Below are positions 1 to 13,400 of a stretch of 64,000 bases of DNA, piece after piece. This stretch comes from Amphiprion ocellaris. Taxonomy: Eukaryota; Chordata; Actinopteri; Pomacentridae. Location of the stretch: NCBI RefSeq assembly GCF_022539595.1, contig NC_072781.1:6665131-6729130 (forward strand), in the 5' to 3' direction. The notes below the pieces were generated by a model. The model saw nothing but the letters and a program-made list of their open reading frames with translations, did no database searches and was not told where the DNA came from. The position numbers were made by a program, and so were the translations under genes. Each line of letters begins with the position of its first letter. The stretch's first letter is position 1.

Positions 1-377
1 GAGAATGATTTCTTGGTAGGAGACACTTTTGGGATAAATGAGCATCGTTTGAATGCCGCAGAGCATCTAAACAACGTTGCTGAACAGGTGCTTTCCTCGG
101 TTGTCACCTTTTTCAAGCGGACATGTCCAGCAGAGAAATCGCCCATCAGCTCAAGATGGATGCCAGAATAAGGCCTGATTTTTGCCATTTGAGAATCTGC
201 AGAAGCCGTATAAGGCCGTTAAGACAGCATGGAGCAAGATGCTTATGGACATTTACTAGACAGTGATTCTTGCTGAATGCCTGTCTGGACAAATTTAAGG
301 TGTTTGTGTAGCATCTAATAATACACTCCACTCTGTGTAATGTCAGCATTGTTTCACCTCATTATGCGTATCCACAG
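1..377. other. pibf1 intron, left edge
   Basis: No exon with PIBF1 similarity and good splice sites is visible. The plus frame from base 1 is open for 56 codons to a stop at 169-171, but I recognise nothing in it, so I treat it as intronic. Confidence 0.5.
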
Positions 378-511
378 AGTTACGAGGAGGAGCGGCGGTT
401 ACGTACCGATCTGGAGCTGAGGAGCCAGAGAGTGACTTTAGAACTGGCTGATACGAAGCAGCAGATCCAAGAGGGCGACTATCGGAGAGAGAACTACCCA
501 AACATCAAACG
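378..511 (+). CDS. pibf1: pibf1 visible exon 1
   Basis: Opens after tccacag, encodes SYEEERRLRTDLELRSQRVT and onward, and ends in a split Arg codon (CG|A) before a gtttgt donor. It is the first exon recognisable in the window. The acceptor could alternatively be 2 nt later, but only 378 keeps the frame. Confidence 0.9.
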
Positions 512-3500
512 GTTTGTGTGACAGAAGCAGAAAGGTGACTCCTCTGTAGACCTGTATAGTTCCAGTACAGGTCAATGTATCAATAGGCTTTATGGACTAT
601 TTAGCATAACAGAATTTATTTAATACATTATGACTGTGATGGAAAAGCAGGCAGTCACAAGCTTTTGTATGTGTTTCATGAAGTCAGTGGTAAGTTTTTG
701 TCTGTGCAGAAGATTTTGAAGGTTGATTGATTACTTTATTATTATTTAATGTGACATGGAATTTTATTATATAATGAAAACAAACTCCAAACACCAAGTT
801 TGGTTTGTTCCTTTTTTATATATTCATTTTTTAAAAAAGATTTTTTTAGATCATGATTTTTTTCAAAAATGAAGACAACAAGTAAATATGTTAAATAACA
901 TACAGAAGAGCGAAATAAGCAGCCGATGCAATAGCAGAGCATGTCCACTATAAAACTGCAGTGTATAAACGCAGATTCAGTCACTTCTGACTAGTTTTAC
1001 AGTGTTTGAGCTGAGTCTTGGCTGAGCTGGTGTGCCCCCCTGCTTGTGTTTAGGTATGTATGTTTGCAAGTTTAATGTATTTTAACCTTTTCTGGTGCGA
1101 TTTATAGAGAACGGGACAACATTGAAGCAGATCTGAAGGAGTTAAAGAGGAGATATGAGACCCTAGATCTGAGCCACATTGCAGCGACCAGAGAACGAGA
1201 CACACTCAACAAAGAGGTGCGTCTCATATACCTTCCCACAAACACATTTGCTATATTCTTCATTCTTCACAATCCTCATTAGTCTCTATTTTTTCTTCTT
1301 GTCCTCCAGGTGGCAACATTGCAGCAGTCAGTTACTCTCCTGCAGAAAGACAAGGAGTACCTACACAGGCAGAACATGGAGCTCAGTATCCGCTGTGCAC
1401 ATGAAGAAGACCGCCTGGAGAGGCTGCAGGTCCATACAGTCCAATAACTCGGATGTTCGTCTACTGCAAAAGGCATTCAGTAACAAGACTAATCATCTAT
1501 TGTGTTTCTTATTTTTGTGGTCCAGGTGCAATTAGAAGATACTAAGAAAGCCAGAGAGGACACCTACGAAAAATATGTAGCATCCAGGTTAGGCTCTGCT
1601 GTTTTAAACCAACCATCAGTGCCAATGTTCTTGTGTTTTCAATATGAAAGACCTAAAAATGTCAGTTTGATGCCAAGCAGTTGTCTGTAAAAATCACAAA
1701 AATTTGACTTGCTGTGGATGAATATCTGCCATCTCTCCTGTGATCTGACCCGTGTGAAGAAAACATCTAAGGAAAATGTTCCTTCCATAACTCTGTTCGT
1801 ATTATTTTTTCATCTTCTTTCCGCCACAGAGACCACTATAAGTCAGAGTATGAGAGCAAGCTGAGAGAGGAGTTGGAGAACATCAGGCTGAAAACCAGCC
1901 AGGAGATAGACAACCTGCAGAGAACCTCCAGGGAGATGTATGAGAGGGAGAACAGGTATCAATCTTTTTATATAACTTTAAAGAAAATGTATTTAAACCA
2001 GAGAAAGATGCATATTTTTTAAGTTATGTCATTTATTATTATGCTTATGAATTTTTAGACAAAACTTCAACTTTGTTATTGTTATTCTATTATTTGTTGT
2101 TGTAATTATCTCACATTCATTCTCACTAATCATTAAGTACCAGTGTTTTGTCTGCTTTACATGGTTTCTTTCAGCATTGTTGTTGTGCTGCACTATCTGG
2201 GAACCGTGACAAGATTTTTTTGATATTCTGATACACGACACGGACACAGCATGTACATTTACAAATTGGAGTATTGTGTTCGTCAACAGATGAAATGCAC
2301 ACCCAATAGGATTAATAAATATAATGACTGTCTTTTCCTTTCCACACACTCAATAGTATTGAATACAGCCTGCTAAAAATATTCCAACATATGTAAATGT
2401 CTAAGAGGAGGAAGAACTCTACCACTTGGGATTACAAACGTAACTTTTCTTTACATATCCTGCATAACAGAATGCTTTGAATAGAGGTGGAGGCGTTTTT
2501 TTAATGTGTGTGTATTTGACCAGGAATTTGCGTGAGGCCAGAGACAACGCTGTGCTGGAGAAGGACAGAGCTGTAGCTGCTGAGAGAGACACTCAGTCCA
2601 GATATGACCAACTGCTGGAACAGTGAGTTTTCCCACTCATCACACACATACAAATTAGACACAGGTGGACACACAGTTTATGTAATACTTCATTGATATG
2701 CACTGAACCATGACAGAGAGGCAGCTACATTCAGTTTTGCTTTTCATTCTTACTTTTTCTGCTTTTTTTCATGCAGGGAAGATATAGGTGTCAGTCAAAG
2801 GAGTAGTTCATCTAGTTTACAGTAAAATTTTTCCCACTTTAAGCATATCTAGCTTCAGATAATTCAGGTTTTAGGTTATTATTATGAACAATCTACTGCC
2901 AGCCTCTATTGTATTGATATGGAGGAAGAACAAAGTAACAGGTACCTAAAAAAAAACTGTATACATCTACCCATGGGCTAGATGCTCACTGGAAGTAACC
3001 GAGAATGTTTTTTTGGTGAAATGAAATTTGTAATGAAAATGTAAAAATTCTCTTGTTACAAATAAAAATTCCAAAATTAAAAGCAATTTGGACAAGTGTC
3101 TAAAAATGATCTGAAAATACACGTACTTAGTTGTTTTATGACTACTGGAGGCTGCTTTTATTTACTGTTGTAAATAAAACCGTGAAGAAGAGTGTTTCAT
3201 CAGTAGTATGTGACAGGGTGTACTCCCTCTGGTTCAACAGCTGCAGCTGCTACACTTAAATGTAGGTTATGAGGAATTTGTAATGGAAAATTAAGATACT
3301 TCACCTGCGGGGAACTGGGGACAGTCGGTACACGTCTTTGTCGTCACAGTGAAGAACATATTTTAAATTCATTCCTTGTTGTCGGTAAAGTGTTAGTATG
3401 TTGTGTGTGTCTGTGTGGAGGTGGCTAAAACAAGACCACTGTGACTAATAAAGCATTATTGCTTCTTACTAGACTAAGCTGTAAATGTGTGTCATTATAA

Positions 3501-4376
3501 TATAATTTTTTATTCCACTTGAATTCCCCCGAAAGCTGCGATCTTGTTCTTGCTCTGGCGCTGATGTGTGAGCCGGTGGCATGAGCGAATGTTGTGGGCG
3601 CGGCAAGACTTTGGTGGTTGTGGTTTACCGTCTCTTACTAAAGATCACATGAACTCCGTGCTGTAACTGAGGGATCACAAGGTCGCATTGAAGTCAGAGT
3701 TCACTGAAGTCAACTTAGTACTAATAGGTAATACTGTCTGGGCTGTCTGCCTCTCAGGAGTGAAATACTTTGGGTTGAAAGCAAAATGAGAAACAGGACA
3801 CTATAGACAACAGTTTATATGTTGAGAAAAAAACTCATGATTTTTAAAGTATATTATAGTATTTTTTTTTTCCAATTTGAAATTAATATTTCTTTTTAAC
3901 TATTTTCAGTTTCCACACTTAATGATTTGTGTCCAAGCTGCTCGTCCTTATCTCTGCTCCAGGCAACAATGCCCATCGTAGTATAGCCTCCAAAGGTGCC
4001 TCTGGGTCAAGGCCTAGTCGGAAGTTTCAAATCTTACATGGAAATTGCAACAGATAGATTGTGAGCCCTGCTGCGCCCACATAAATACTTTAAGACTGAA
4101 TTTTATGTCCTACTGGAGGAGGCATTTCGACCGGGCCTCTTTCTTCTGCCTACGCACGTGTGTCAATTATGAACAAATCTGTGTTTTTGTATTCGATTTG
4201 CTTAGTCACATACAGACATTTTCAGTCAATGCAAGTATAGACATGAACGATATAGAGAAATGTTGTCACAGCATTTTACAATTTGTCTTTCTTGTTTCAC
4301 TAATCTGAAACATTTTTGATTCTAATTTTTCCAAACTTTGCTTTTATTGTGTCGACCGACAAACAGAAACAGGCAC

Positions 4377-4411
<35 letters not shown>

Positions 4412-7400
4412 GTCCCTGTTCTGGGTTACTACTACATGCCAGTCATTTTTCTAGATCCAAACCTACAGCTGTTGGTCTTTCCATGCACACTCACACACAC
4501 TCTCTCTCTTGCACTCTCTCTCTGCTGCGATCACATTCCCTCTCTGCGTCGCATCGCAAGCCAGCAACGACAGATGCTAGCCTCAAGCCCTTAACCCCTA
4601 ACCCCACGCATGCACCCTATTTTTGGGGCAAAGAATGAGGGGGACAAGCTTGAAATGGCGTCAGATGATTGAAGTATAGAGGACCAGCTTGAACCTCAGC
4701 GCTCTATTTCAGATTACCGGCTAACAGGCCATTTACAGCGATCAGATTATCCAAAACGAAGGCAAAGTGTTGAGTATAGTTTTCCATTTTCACCTCACTG
4801 GCAGACCTAAACTTGCTGTGACAAAATTGCCTCGGGGAGCCTCAGAGCCAGGTTGTCTCACCTGCTGTAGCTGTAAATGTTACCATTAAATCTGGCATTT
4901 GAAAGGACAAAGAGAGAGACCATAGCTGACTACACCCCCCCGGAAAAATAAGTAGCATTCTTCTGAGGAAAATGTTGCTTCTTTGCTTTTAGATTGCAGC
5001 CACCATTAATAAAAGAAGGCATAAAATGTCGACCATGTGTACATGTCTGTCACTGAGCGCATAGCTCAGGCCTGCGCACTATGGATGATGAAATCTTATC
5101 AGGTCAGCTGTAATCGAGAGTTATTAATATTATCCAACCAACCTCCATGGCTTGATAGTCTGTGTGTGCACGCTTGGAAGCTGCCTGAGGAGGACTGAGT
5201 TTGAAACCCGTAGCAAATTCTTCTTTTCATCATCTCTTGATCAGTTTATTATGTTTGGAGTTAAGGAATTAATTTTTTTGGCTGTACAATATTTGATCCA
5301 AATTACAGTCCAAAACTCAAAAATAATAATAAGCAAAGAAGCACATTTTCTCATTTGGCAAGAAGGTATTAATACATATTTGGCATGTTTCAGTTAAATA
5401 AATTACTTGGAAGATTAAACTATTATCAAAATGATCAGCCACCTTGGTCAGTATTTGATTTGTTTTCTGATTTGAGCACATGAAAGGTTTGCTCAGTGAT
5501 TTCTTTCTTGAAATCAAGGGGCTTATTTGTGCATCGTATAAAAACAGCGTAGAAAACGTTCTGTGTTTTTCTTTCTTCTTTTTCAAGTAGTAAACGCTTA
5601 AATCATGAAACCTTTCCGTTGCTGCCGACTAGAAGATCTAACAAGACCAAACACTGCTGCGAGCGCCGTTGGGAAATACTCTTCTGCAATGAAATGATTT
5701 AGGACTTGGCTTTCCTGCTTGGTGGCTTTGTGTAATATTGTACTTGCCAAACTATACAGTGCCACTGAACACTTTGAACATAAAAACTCATAAACTGTTC
5801 GTTGTGCAAGGCTCACTAAATAATCGCTTACTTGGCAGCATCCAAACAAACAAGTTACTGAGCGAATTATTGCCGTGTGTAATTGGATTTACAGTTTATG
5901 AAGGAACACATTGCAACATTTTTTTCGAAACGACCAGGCATGTTTGAGCTCAACCAGTGGTCTACATCTGAGTTCACAGTTTGTGAGAGATGCACACAGC
6001 TACTTTGTTACCTGTACATAATGTATCTAAACACACCTACTCGGGTTCACATTTAGTGAGACGAACAGTGACTGTCTGTCTCCGTCTATCCGTTCTTTAG
6101 GTTCCGTCAGCTACAGCTAGGTACTGACAGCCGGGTAGCAGAACTGTCCAGCCAGGCCAAACTGCACTCCTTCGAAGCTGAGCGCGCCCATATGGTCAAG
6201 GATGAGACAGCTAAGACCCTGGCCCAATGTCAAGTGGAGTGCGAGAAACAGCAGAAGAAACTGGAGGTAGTGAGACAAAAAAGGCCAGAGTATACCCAGT
6301 TAGTTACTGATGTATTGTAGTCCAGTCTCTCTTTGTCTTTCTAGTTTGAAGTTTAAACAACTTAATGATCCAGCATACTGATGGTTTGATAATTACTAAA
6401 TAAGAAACTCTTGAAATAACACGATTTCTGCACTTTTTCTGATAACAGAAAAAGAAATCCCACTTAACCCTATTGTCTGAATTTTCATCACTTTGCAATA
6501 GTCAATATTGTTACTGGGAGGGAAAAAACTGAAAATGTGCTGCAGTGTTTTCATGTAATGTCATGTTATGACATATTTATTGTACAATGTTGTAGTGTGC
6601 ACAATGCTTGAGGTTCTTCTCGTATACAGGTGCAATTAGTGGTCGAATGTTAGATCATGTTTTTACTGCGTTTGACAAGATAAATGCTTCATTTGGACTA
6701 AAGGCCATTCGTTTAAATGATTATAATTACTTATACCTCCCAGCATTCTTAAATCTGATTCATTGCACCCTGTGGAGGCCTGTTTTATGTTCATCAAAGA
6801 GAATAACCCACCCCCTTAATGTTTTCCCCCTTCTTTCTACTTTGATTTAAGTTCATCACCGGTCATGTCTTTCTTTCTTTATCTTTTGTCTGCCTCCGCT
6901 TTCCTACGTATGCATTTATTCCATAAATGTGGGGAAATGAGGAATGTGAATGGTAGAGGTAAATATTTTGTAGTAAATAAAATAAAGTTTATGTAATGAA
7001 GTAATAAATGATCAGGAATAAAATGTACTGCCAGACTTACATAAATGGAATTTATTCTTTACATTGACAGTGTTACCCGGGGTTGTAAATTTGTACAATC
7101 TGAAAAGCTGATCAAAGCAAACAATTCTGACTTCATGTCCTCTCTATCTTCCTCCCGTCCCTCAGCTCCTCACTCAGGAGTTTTACAGGCTACAAACGTC
7201 ATCGGAGAAGCGGGCGGCGGAGCTGCAAGCTCAGAATGCCGAGCAGGCATCTCGACTGGAGACGTATGAAAAGCTCGAGCAAGAGTTGGACCAGATCACT
7301 ATGCAGGCTGCTGAAAGTAAGAACACAGCATTAGCTCTGCAGCAGCCAGTACACTAAACACACAACTGTGAAGTCAGAATAACTAAAGCATAAACAAACA

Positions 7401-10400
7401 GATGTTGGTCCCTTTCACATGCATTGAACTGGCGTCAGAGAATGTGTGCAATAAAAATGACAAATAGTATTATATTGGATTCAGATTTATAGAATTTATT
7501 TGAAGATTGGCAAAGAAAGCAAAGTAAAGCCACAGAATTTTACTAGTTTCTATCTAGTAATATGCATATTCCTCAATGCATGACATAAGCAGGGCAGATC
7601 AGCATTAACCACATGCTGCCATTTGTTTACTTAATGTACAATATATGTGTGTTTCTGTTTTTGTTTTTTTACTAGTTGAGAATGAAGAGGAGGCAGAGAG
7701 AGTTCTATTCTCATACGGCTATGGAGCCAATGTTCCCACAACAGCCAAAAGAAGACTAAAGCAGAGGTAGAGTGCATGATCTCACCTTCACATCTCAAGC
7801 ACAGTAGCGATGTTACCAAGCAAAAAGTTACCTTCCTGACTGCACAGACTTTACATAAAAATTCTAATTGTATTTTCTGGATTTATATATATTGCCCTCA
7901 GCTTTTGTCACCATCTTGCAAAGTGTTTTGAAACCTGCAGTGTGTCTTGTATTCTTCTTCTTTTCCTTTTTTATTGGTGAATTTCTGTCAATCTTTGTAT
8001 ATAAAACTCACAGATTACCTTTTAAGTGTGCATTGCTGTTACCCACATTGCTCTTTTTGCTACTTTCAGTAAAACACGGCTTATGTTCATTCTTTGAGTT
8101 GAAACCCCAAGTTGATCCCACAACACTGGCATACATACTAGTGTAAACTTGCTGGTGTTTTACTGTTTTGGAGTTTCCATAACTGTGTTTGTGTTGCTGT
8201 TGCGCAGCGTTCACCTGGCCCGCAGGGTGCTGCAGCTCGAGAGGCAGAATACGTCACTGAGGAGAGAGCTGGAGACACACAAGTCACAGAGAGGACAGAT
8301 ATCTGAGGAGGTACACACACATATACGTAATGTTCGGGTGTGTGTCTGCCTGGGGACCATCATTAGTAGGGTGAATTTAATTAATGTGCACTCTAAACAA
8401 AAACTCAAAGTACTGCGTGTCAGTACCTGCTAACACGTTTTTTTTTCCCACCATCACAGTTGTCCTACAGCAACTCGGGTTATGGTTGGGCCACAGTTTC
8501 TATCAACGTTGTAATGATTTATTTCAACTGGCTTTTAGCTCTCCATCATGGCATAATGGAGTCATTATTGGGGAGTCAAGCTTGGTAGTTTCTCTCTCAT
8601 CATCTGTCCTCTACCTTCTTACATCATCTGCTGTGAAAGTGGTGAGAGAATATCTAATCGTCTTCACATTCGAAGTGAAATTGAGTAGCTTGTGAAACCA
8701 GTCACCACATACAGTACTGCGCAAAAAATGTAGGAACGTTACAAGCTGCAGCATGATAATGACCTCTATGTTACAGACAGGGTATTAAAGCACTAATACA
8801 AATAGAAATACAAATGTATGGCTTCATCAGAGCAATGATCTCAATGTCGTTGAGTCAGTTTGGGATTACATGAAGAGACAGAAGCAACCAAGACAGCCTT
8901 AATCCACATAATAACTGTAGTAAGCTATCCAAGATCCTTAAAACAACCTACCTGCCATGTGCCCTGAAAAACTACATGCAGTTCAACCAAGAAGAATAGA
9001 TGCCGGTTTAACAGGGGCCACAGCAAATATGGATTTGATTACAATTTTTTCACAATAGATGAATAAAAACTATTCATGGCATTATTTTTTGAAAACATCC
9101 TCACTTGTGTAAAACTTTAGCACAGCACTAGATATCATCAAAGCTACTTTAAGGCTCATTGGTGAGGGTGTCCCCCAGGTTTAACAATTGCCCCACCAAA
9201 TCTCTGAGTCTACTTTTGAAGTCTTGCCAGGAAAATGACAAATTGTTCAAGAGCAGACAGCAGACGCGACAGACTCGTATGAGAACAGTATGAAGTTAGT
9301 TTTAGTACCTGTCACACTTGTTGACACAGTATGAAATAGTCCCAAAAACCGTGACAGCCATGTTCTTCACTCTCCAAACAACTCACTGCACCAATCATTG
9401 TGCTTTTGTTGTGTTTGGCACACCGTGTACATACGTGTGCATTACTGTGAGTTTAATTTCGGGTGTGTGTTTTCTGTCTGAGTCTGACTCTGTGCACTCA
9501 CATGTCTGCCCCTCATACACCGATGCTGAGACTCATCCAGTAAGGGTTGAAATTATGAGAAGGACAGGTCTGGCAGCCAGCGCGTTTGCTTTTCTGTTCG
9601 GTCCTCATTATACTTTCAATGAGAGGAGAGGTTGTGCAAGCCGGAGTAGAGAGGGTGTTCAGATTTGAGACTAAATAAGCCAGCCATTCAACTGTCAGCT
9701 GTGATTGACTGGCACTCGTTGGGAATACCTCATGATTCACTGAGTATGAAAGAAAAAGGGTGAAAAATTATACTTCCTTTTCACTAGAAAAGACAAGGGT
9801 GTTAACCACTTAACCACCCACACAACTGCCCTGACTAACTAACTATTGTCCTTACCCTCCCACCCAGTTCTACTTACTACTGTAAGCTGGCTGTAAAAGT
9901 GGTTTAATGTGTAACACCCTAACTTTATCTTATGTTTGGCAAATTTTAAGCACGATACTGAATGAGCAGCATTGTATATGCTTTTAATAAAAAAGGATAC
10001 AGCTTAGATATGCCTTCATAAAAGCTCATATTTATGGCCCCTCAAGCCGCCCCTGATGACTTCTGAGATATGGACGCACTGGCTGTAGTTGTCATTCACA
10101 AATATTGTCGGATTTCATAATATTTACTGCATGACATTGTGTTTCAGAGTATTTCATAACAGCTCACATCAGCTTTTACACACAAATATTAAAGTCTTGT
10201 TCAGTCTAATAAACAACACAATGACAGATGTTTAGCTCTTGTTGTTACATCATACAAAACTCACCCCACTTTTTATGAGTCGTGTACGTATGAAAAATGT
10301 CAACCGGATCTCAGATGTATAATTTAGTGAATGAAAAAGAACCCAGGTCAGCATCAACACTGTGTAGGTGAACTAATTGTTTTATAATTGCTATTTGAAG

Positions 10401-13400
10401 TACATAAAGTACATGTCCTCTTCCTCAGCTGCTGGCAGCCAACCAACTGTTACAGCAGACGCAGCAGCCTTATAGCTACCTGATTGAGACGGTGAGACAA
10501 AGGGATGCCCAGATCGGCATTCTGAAGGAACGAGTCACCTCGCTAGAGGACGACGTCAGGTACGCAAGCCGAAACAAAAAACCACACAAGAATGAAATGC
10601 AATAAAAGAACATCAACGAACACAACCTGCTTCATAAAGGCAATTAAGTGTTCTGTCTTGCTTGCCAAACTGTATGTGTTTGTTTCATCTGTTCCATTTT
10701 GTAACCTGTAATTTTCTCGTCACGCTAGAGGGCCATCCCTCCCCGCCTTTGGGTGTCTCTGCTTTGTCCTTATCTACTTTTGTCATCTTCTGTCCCTCTT
10801 TCTGTCTTCAGCTTGTGTGCTTGACTTTATCTACAGCCAATAAGTGACTGTTTCACGAGTACGCCTACAGCTACCTGACACTGACCTACTGTGAATCTGC
10901 TGTATTTTAGCTCAACAAATATGTAAACTGACAGACTGCAGGTTTCCTCTTGCTGCTCACTACCATTGAGCGCTCACCTGGGGCAAGCAGGAGATGGGAA
11001 AAAAATCCTTTGAATGCTGTCAAGCTTCTCAAACCTCCCCATCTGACAGAAATATTGAAGTTTTCCTGTGGCTGTGCAGAGCTATCTGTTCAACAGCAGA
11101 GACGCAGCTCACAGGAGATTCTCAAGTCTTGTGTTTCATCTTTACTCATATCTGCCGCTTATTATTTGTGCTGATAGTTTTTTGATATTCAAAATGAACG
11201 CAGCTTAATTTGGCAAACATCAGGATTTCAGCAAAGGCCATAAGAAGTTTAAGTCTGTTTTTTTCCCAGAGTCCTCATTGAATACCAATGAAGCTGTTAT
11301 TTCAAGATCTGCAAGATGATTTGCTTTAAAGCACCCCCATTACAAGCTCCTGCTTGTATGTTTAACAGCCCCAGGAAAGAACATTTGGACAGGACTGGAG
11401 AAAGATATAAGCCTCACACACTTGTGAGGATTTTATTTTGAATATTTTAGAAAATCATGACTCATGTGTTTTTAATTTATTGCTCGACTGGTGATGATTT
11501 CGTTCAAGTGATTCATACTCTCGGTGTTGGGAAACCGAACTGCTACCTTTTAGACTGTTGGTTATATATAGAAATAAGCCAGTATTTTCTTTGTTTTTTC
11601 TGCATTAGTCCAGTCAGACAATGAAATAACGTTCAAAATACAGTGTCAACCACACCTTCGCATCTGATCCCATGTCCACCTTCACCTGACCCCACCCTAA
11701 AGCAAAATAAAACACATGACAAGAGTTCTTATGTGCTATATTAAAAATATTACATTATTTATCCAATCTTTGAATATTGTTACTGATAGAATCACATAAT
11801 ACCAAAAAACCCTATGAGTGAATGATGGTAAAACAGTAACTGTACGAATAATGACAGGACAAAAGTAGAACACACTGGAACAGCCAAGGGATTAGTTAGT
11901 AATGTTTTGTTTTACCTCAAGATCTGATCTCTCCTGTTCTCACCTGTTTTTGGATGTAACCCCAGTTCTCTGAGGAAAGAGCGCAGTGCTCTGGAACAAG
12001 TGAAGAACAACATGGCTGCGGATCTGGAACGACTTCTCAACCATCGAGAGGTAACCACTGTGATGATGTTTGCTGTAAAATGATAAATGTTTCTTATTTT
12101 TAAAGTCTATGTATTGATTAGGCTCCCTATTGATTAATGTGCTGATTATTTTCTCAAATATTCTATTATTCATTCATTTTCACAAAGTAGTTAAAAACAC
12201 TCATAAACTTCCTGAAATCCAGGACAACATCTTTAGATAGCTTGATTTGGTTGTAAATTTCTTAATTATTTTTTCAATGAATTTGTCATTTTATGAAACA
12301 TTGAAAACTGTTTAAAACGTCTGGCGTAATATCAAGGAACTCAAGATGACAACAAATATTTGACTATAATTTAAGATGAGACATAGATCTCATCATTCAC
12401 AACAAAAAACAGTTCAATATTTGATATTTTACCCTAAAAAATGACAAATTATTAATCGAATGTGAAAAGGTTGCTACTTATTTCTCTGAACCCAACCAGT
12501 TACTTGTGGGTATTCCCATGAAGCATGTTATTGCACCGTGTCGATATGTTTCCTTTAAGACTGTGTGTGCGTGTGTGTGCGTGTGTGTGCGTGCACATAA
12601 GAGTGTGTGTCCCCCTCAAACCAGCCGTTTGCTGTATGAAGTATGTGCCCTGTCATAGACAGCTGTTCCTCTGCTTGGCTGTTTGAGATGCCACCAGGGT
12701 GCGTGTGCATGTTCTTGTGTGTGCGTGTGTGCTCGTGCGTGTTCGTGACATGCCAGGGCTCATGTCCTCAGAGGTGATAAATAGAACCGTGAAATGGCCC
12801 AGAGTCCTCCCCTCTGCCCCCGCTGCTGCTCCGCCTGCAGACCCTTGAGCTTGTTGAAACTTATTACAAGTCGTCCCGCAGTTGGACTTGAAGAGGTCAG
12901 CCGTGTCGGCAGCCTGTGCTCCAGAACAAATATGCCACCAGAAATCAGCAATAGAAATTCTGGAAAGCAAATGTTTGGAAGCAGATGTTTAACAAAATGC
13001 TAAAATTGATGAGAGAGAAAATGTATTTATTTATTGTTAAAAATTATGTCCAGATTTTCACTACAAAATCATGGCAGCCAAAAGAATTTCTGATAGCGAT
13101 ATTATATATTACATTAAGTAATGCTATCAGTCAAATTTATCTTTACCTTTCTATATCGTTTGTTTTGTCATGTTTTTTGACAAATACATTACACACATAA
13201 TATGAATGTACAGAAGTGGATAGACAGTCTCTACTGGGTGCTGCTCCAATGTCAGAGTGTGAACCAGATTGTTACTGATGTTAGCATGATATCAGTATTT
13301 GGGCCAGTATATAATTGAAGGACTTTTGAAGTTCATGGGATATATCTTGCATACATTTTTATTAAAAGTTAAAAACAAAAAAATGTTTTTTATGTTCATT

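Noticed and set aside
1..171. Open frame of 56 codons at the left edge (..EHLNNVAEQVLSSVVTFF..), faintly like a Tc1-type transposase segment.
   Set aside because: No second conserved block follows and no good splice site or terminus frames it. Too short to support.
5060..5210. tRNA-like boxes (ATAGCTCAGG and GTTTGAAACCC) suggesting a tRNA or SINE.
   Set aside because: They are about 130 bp apart and no cloverleaf forms between them.
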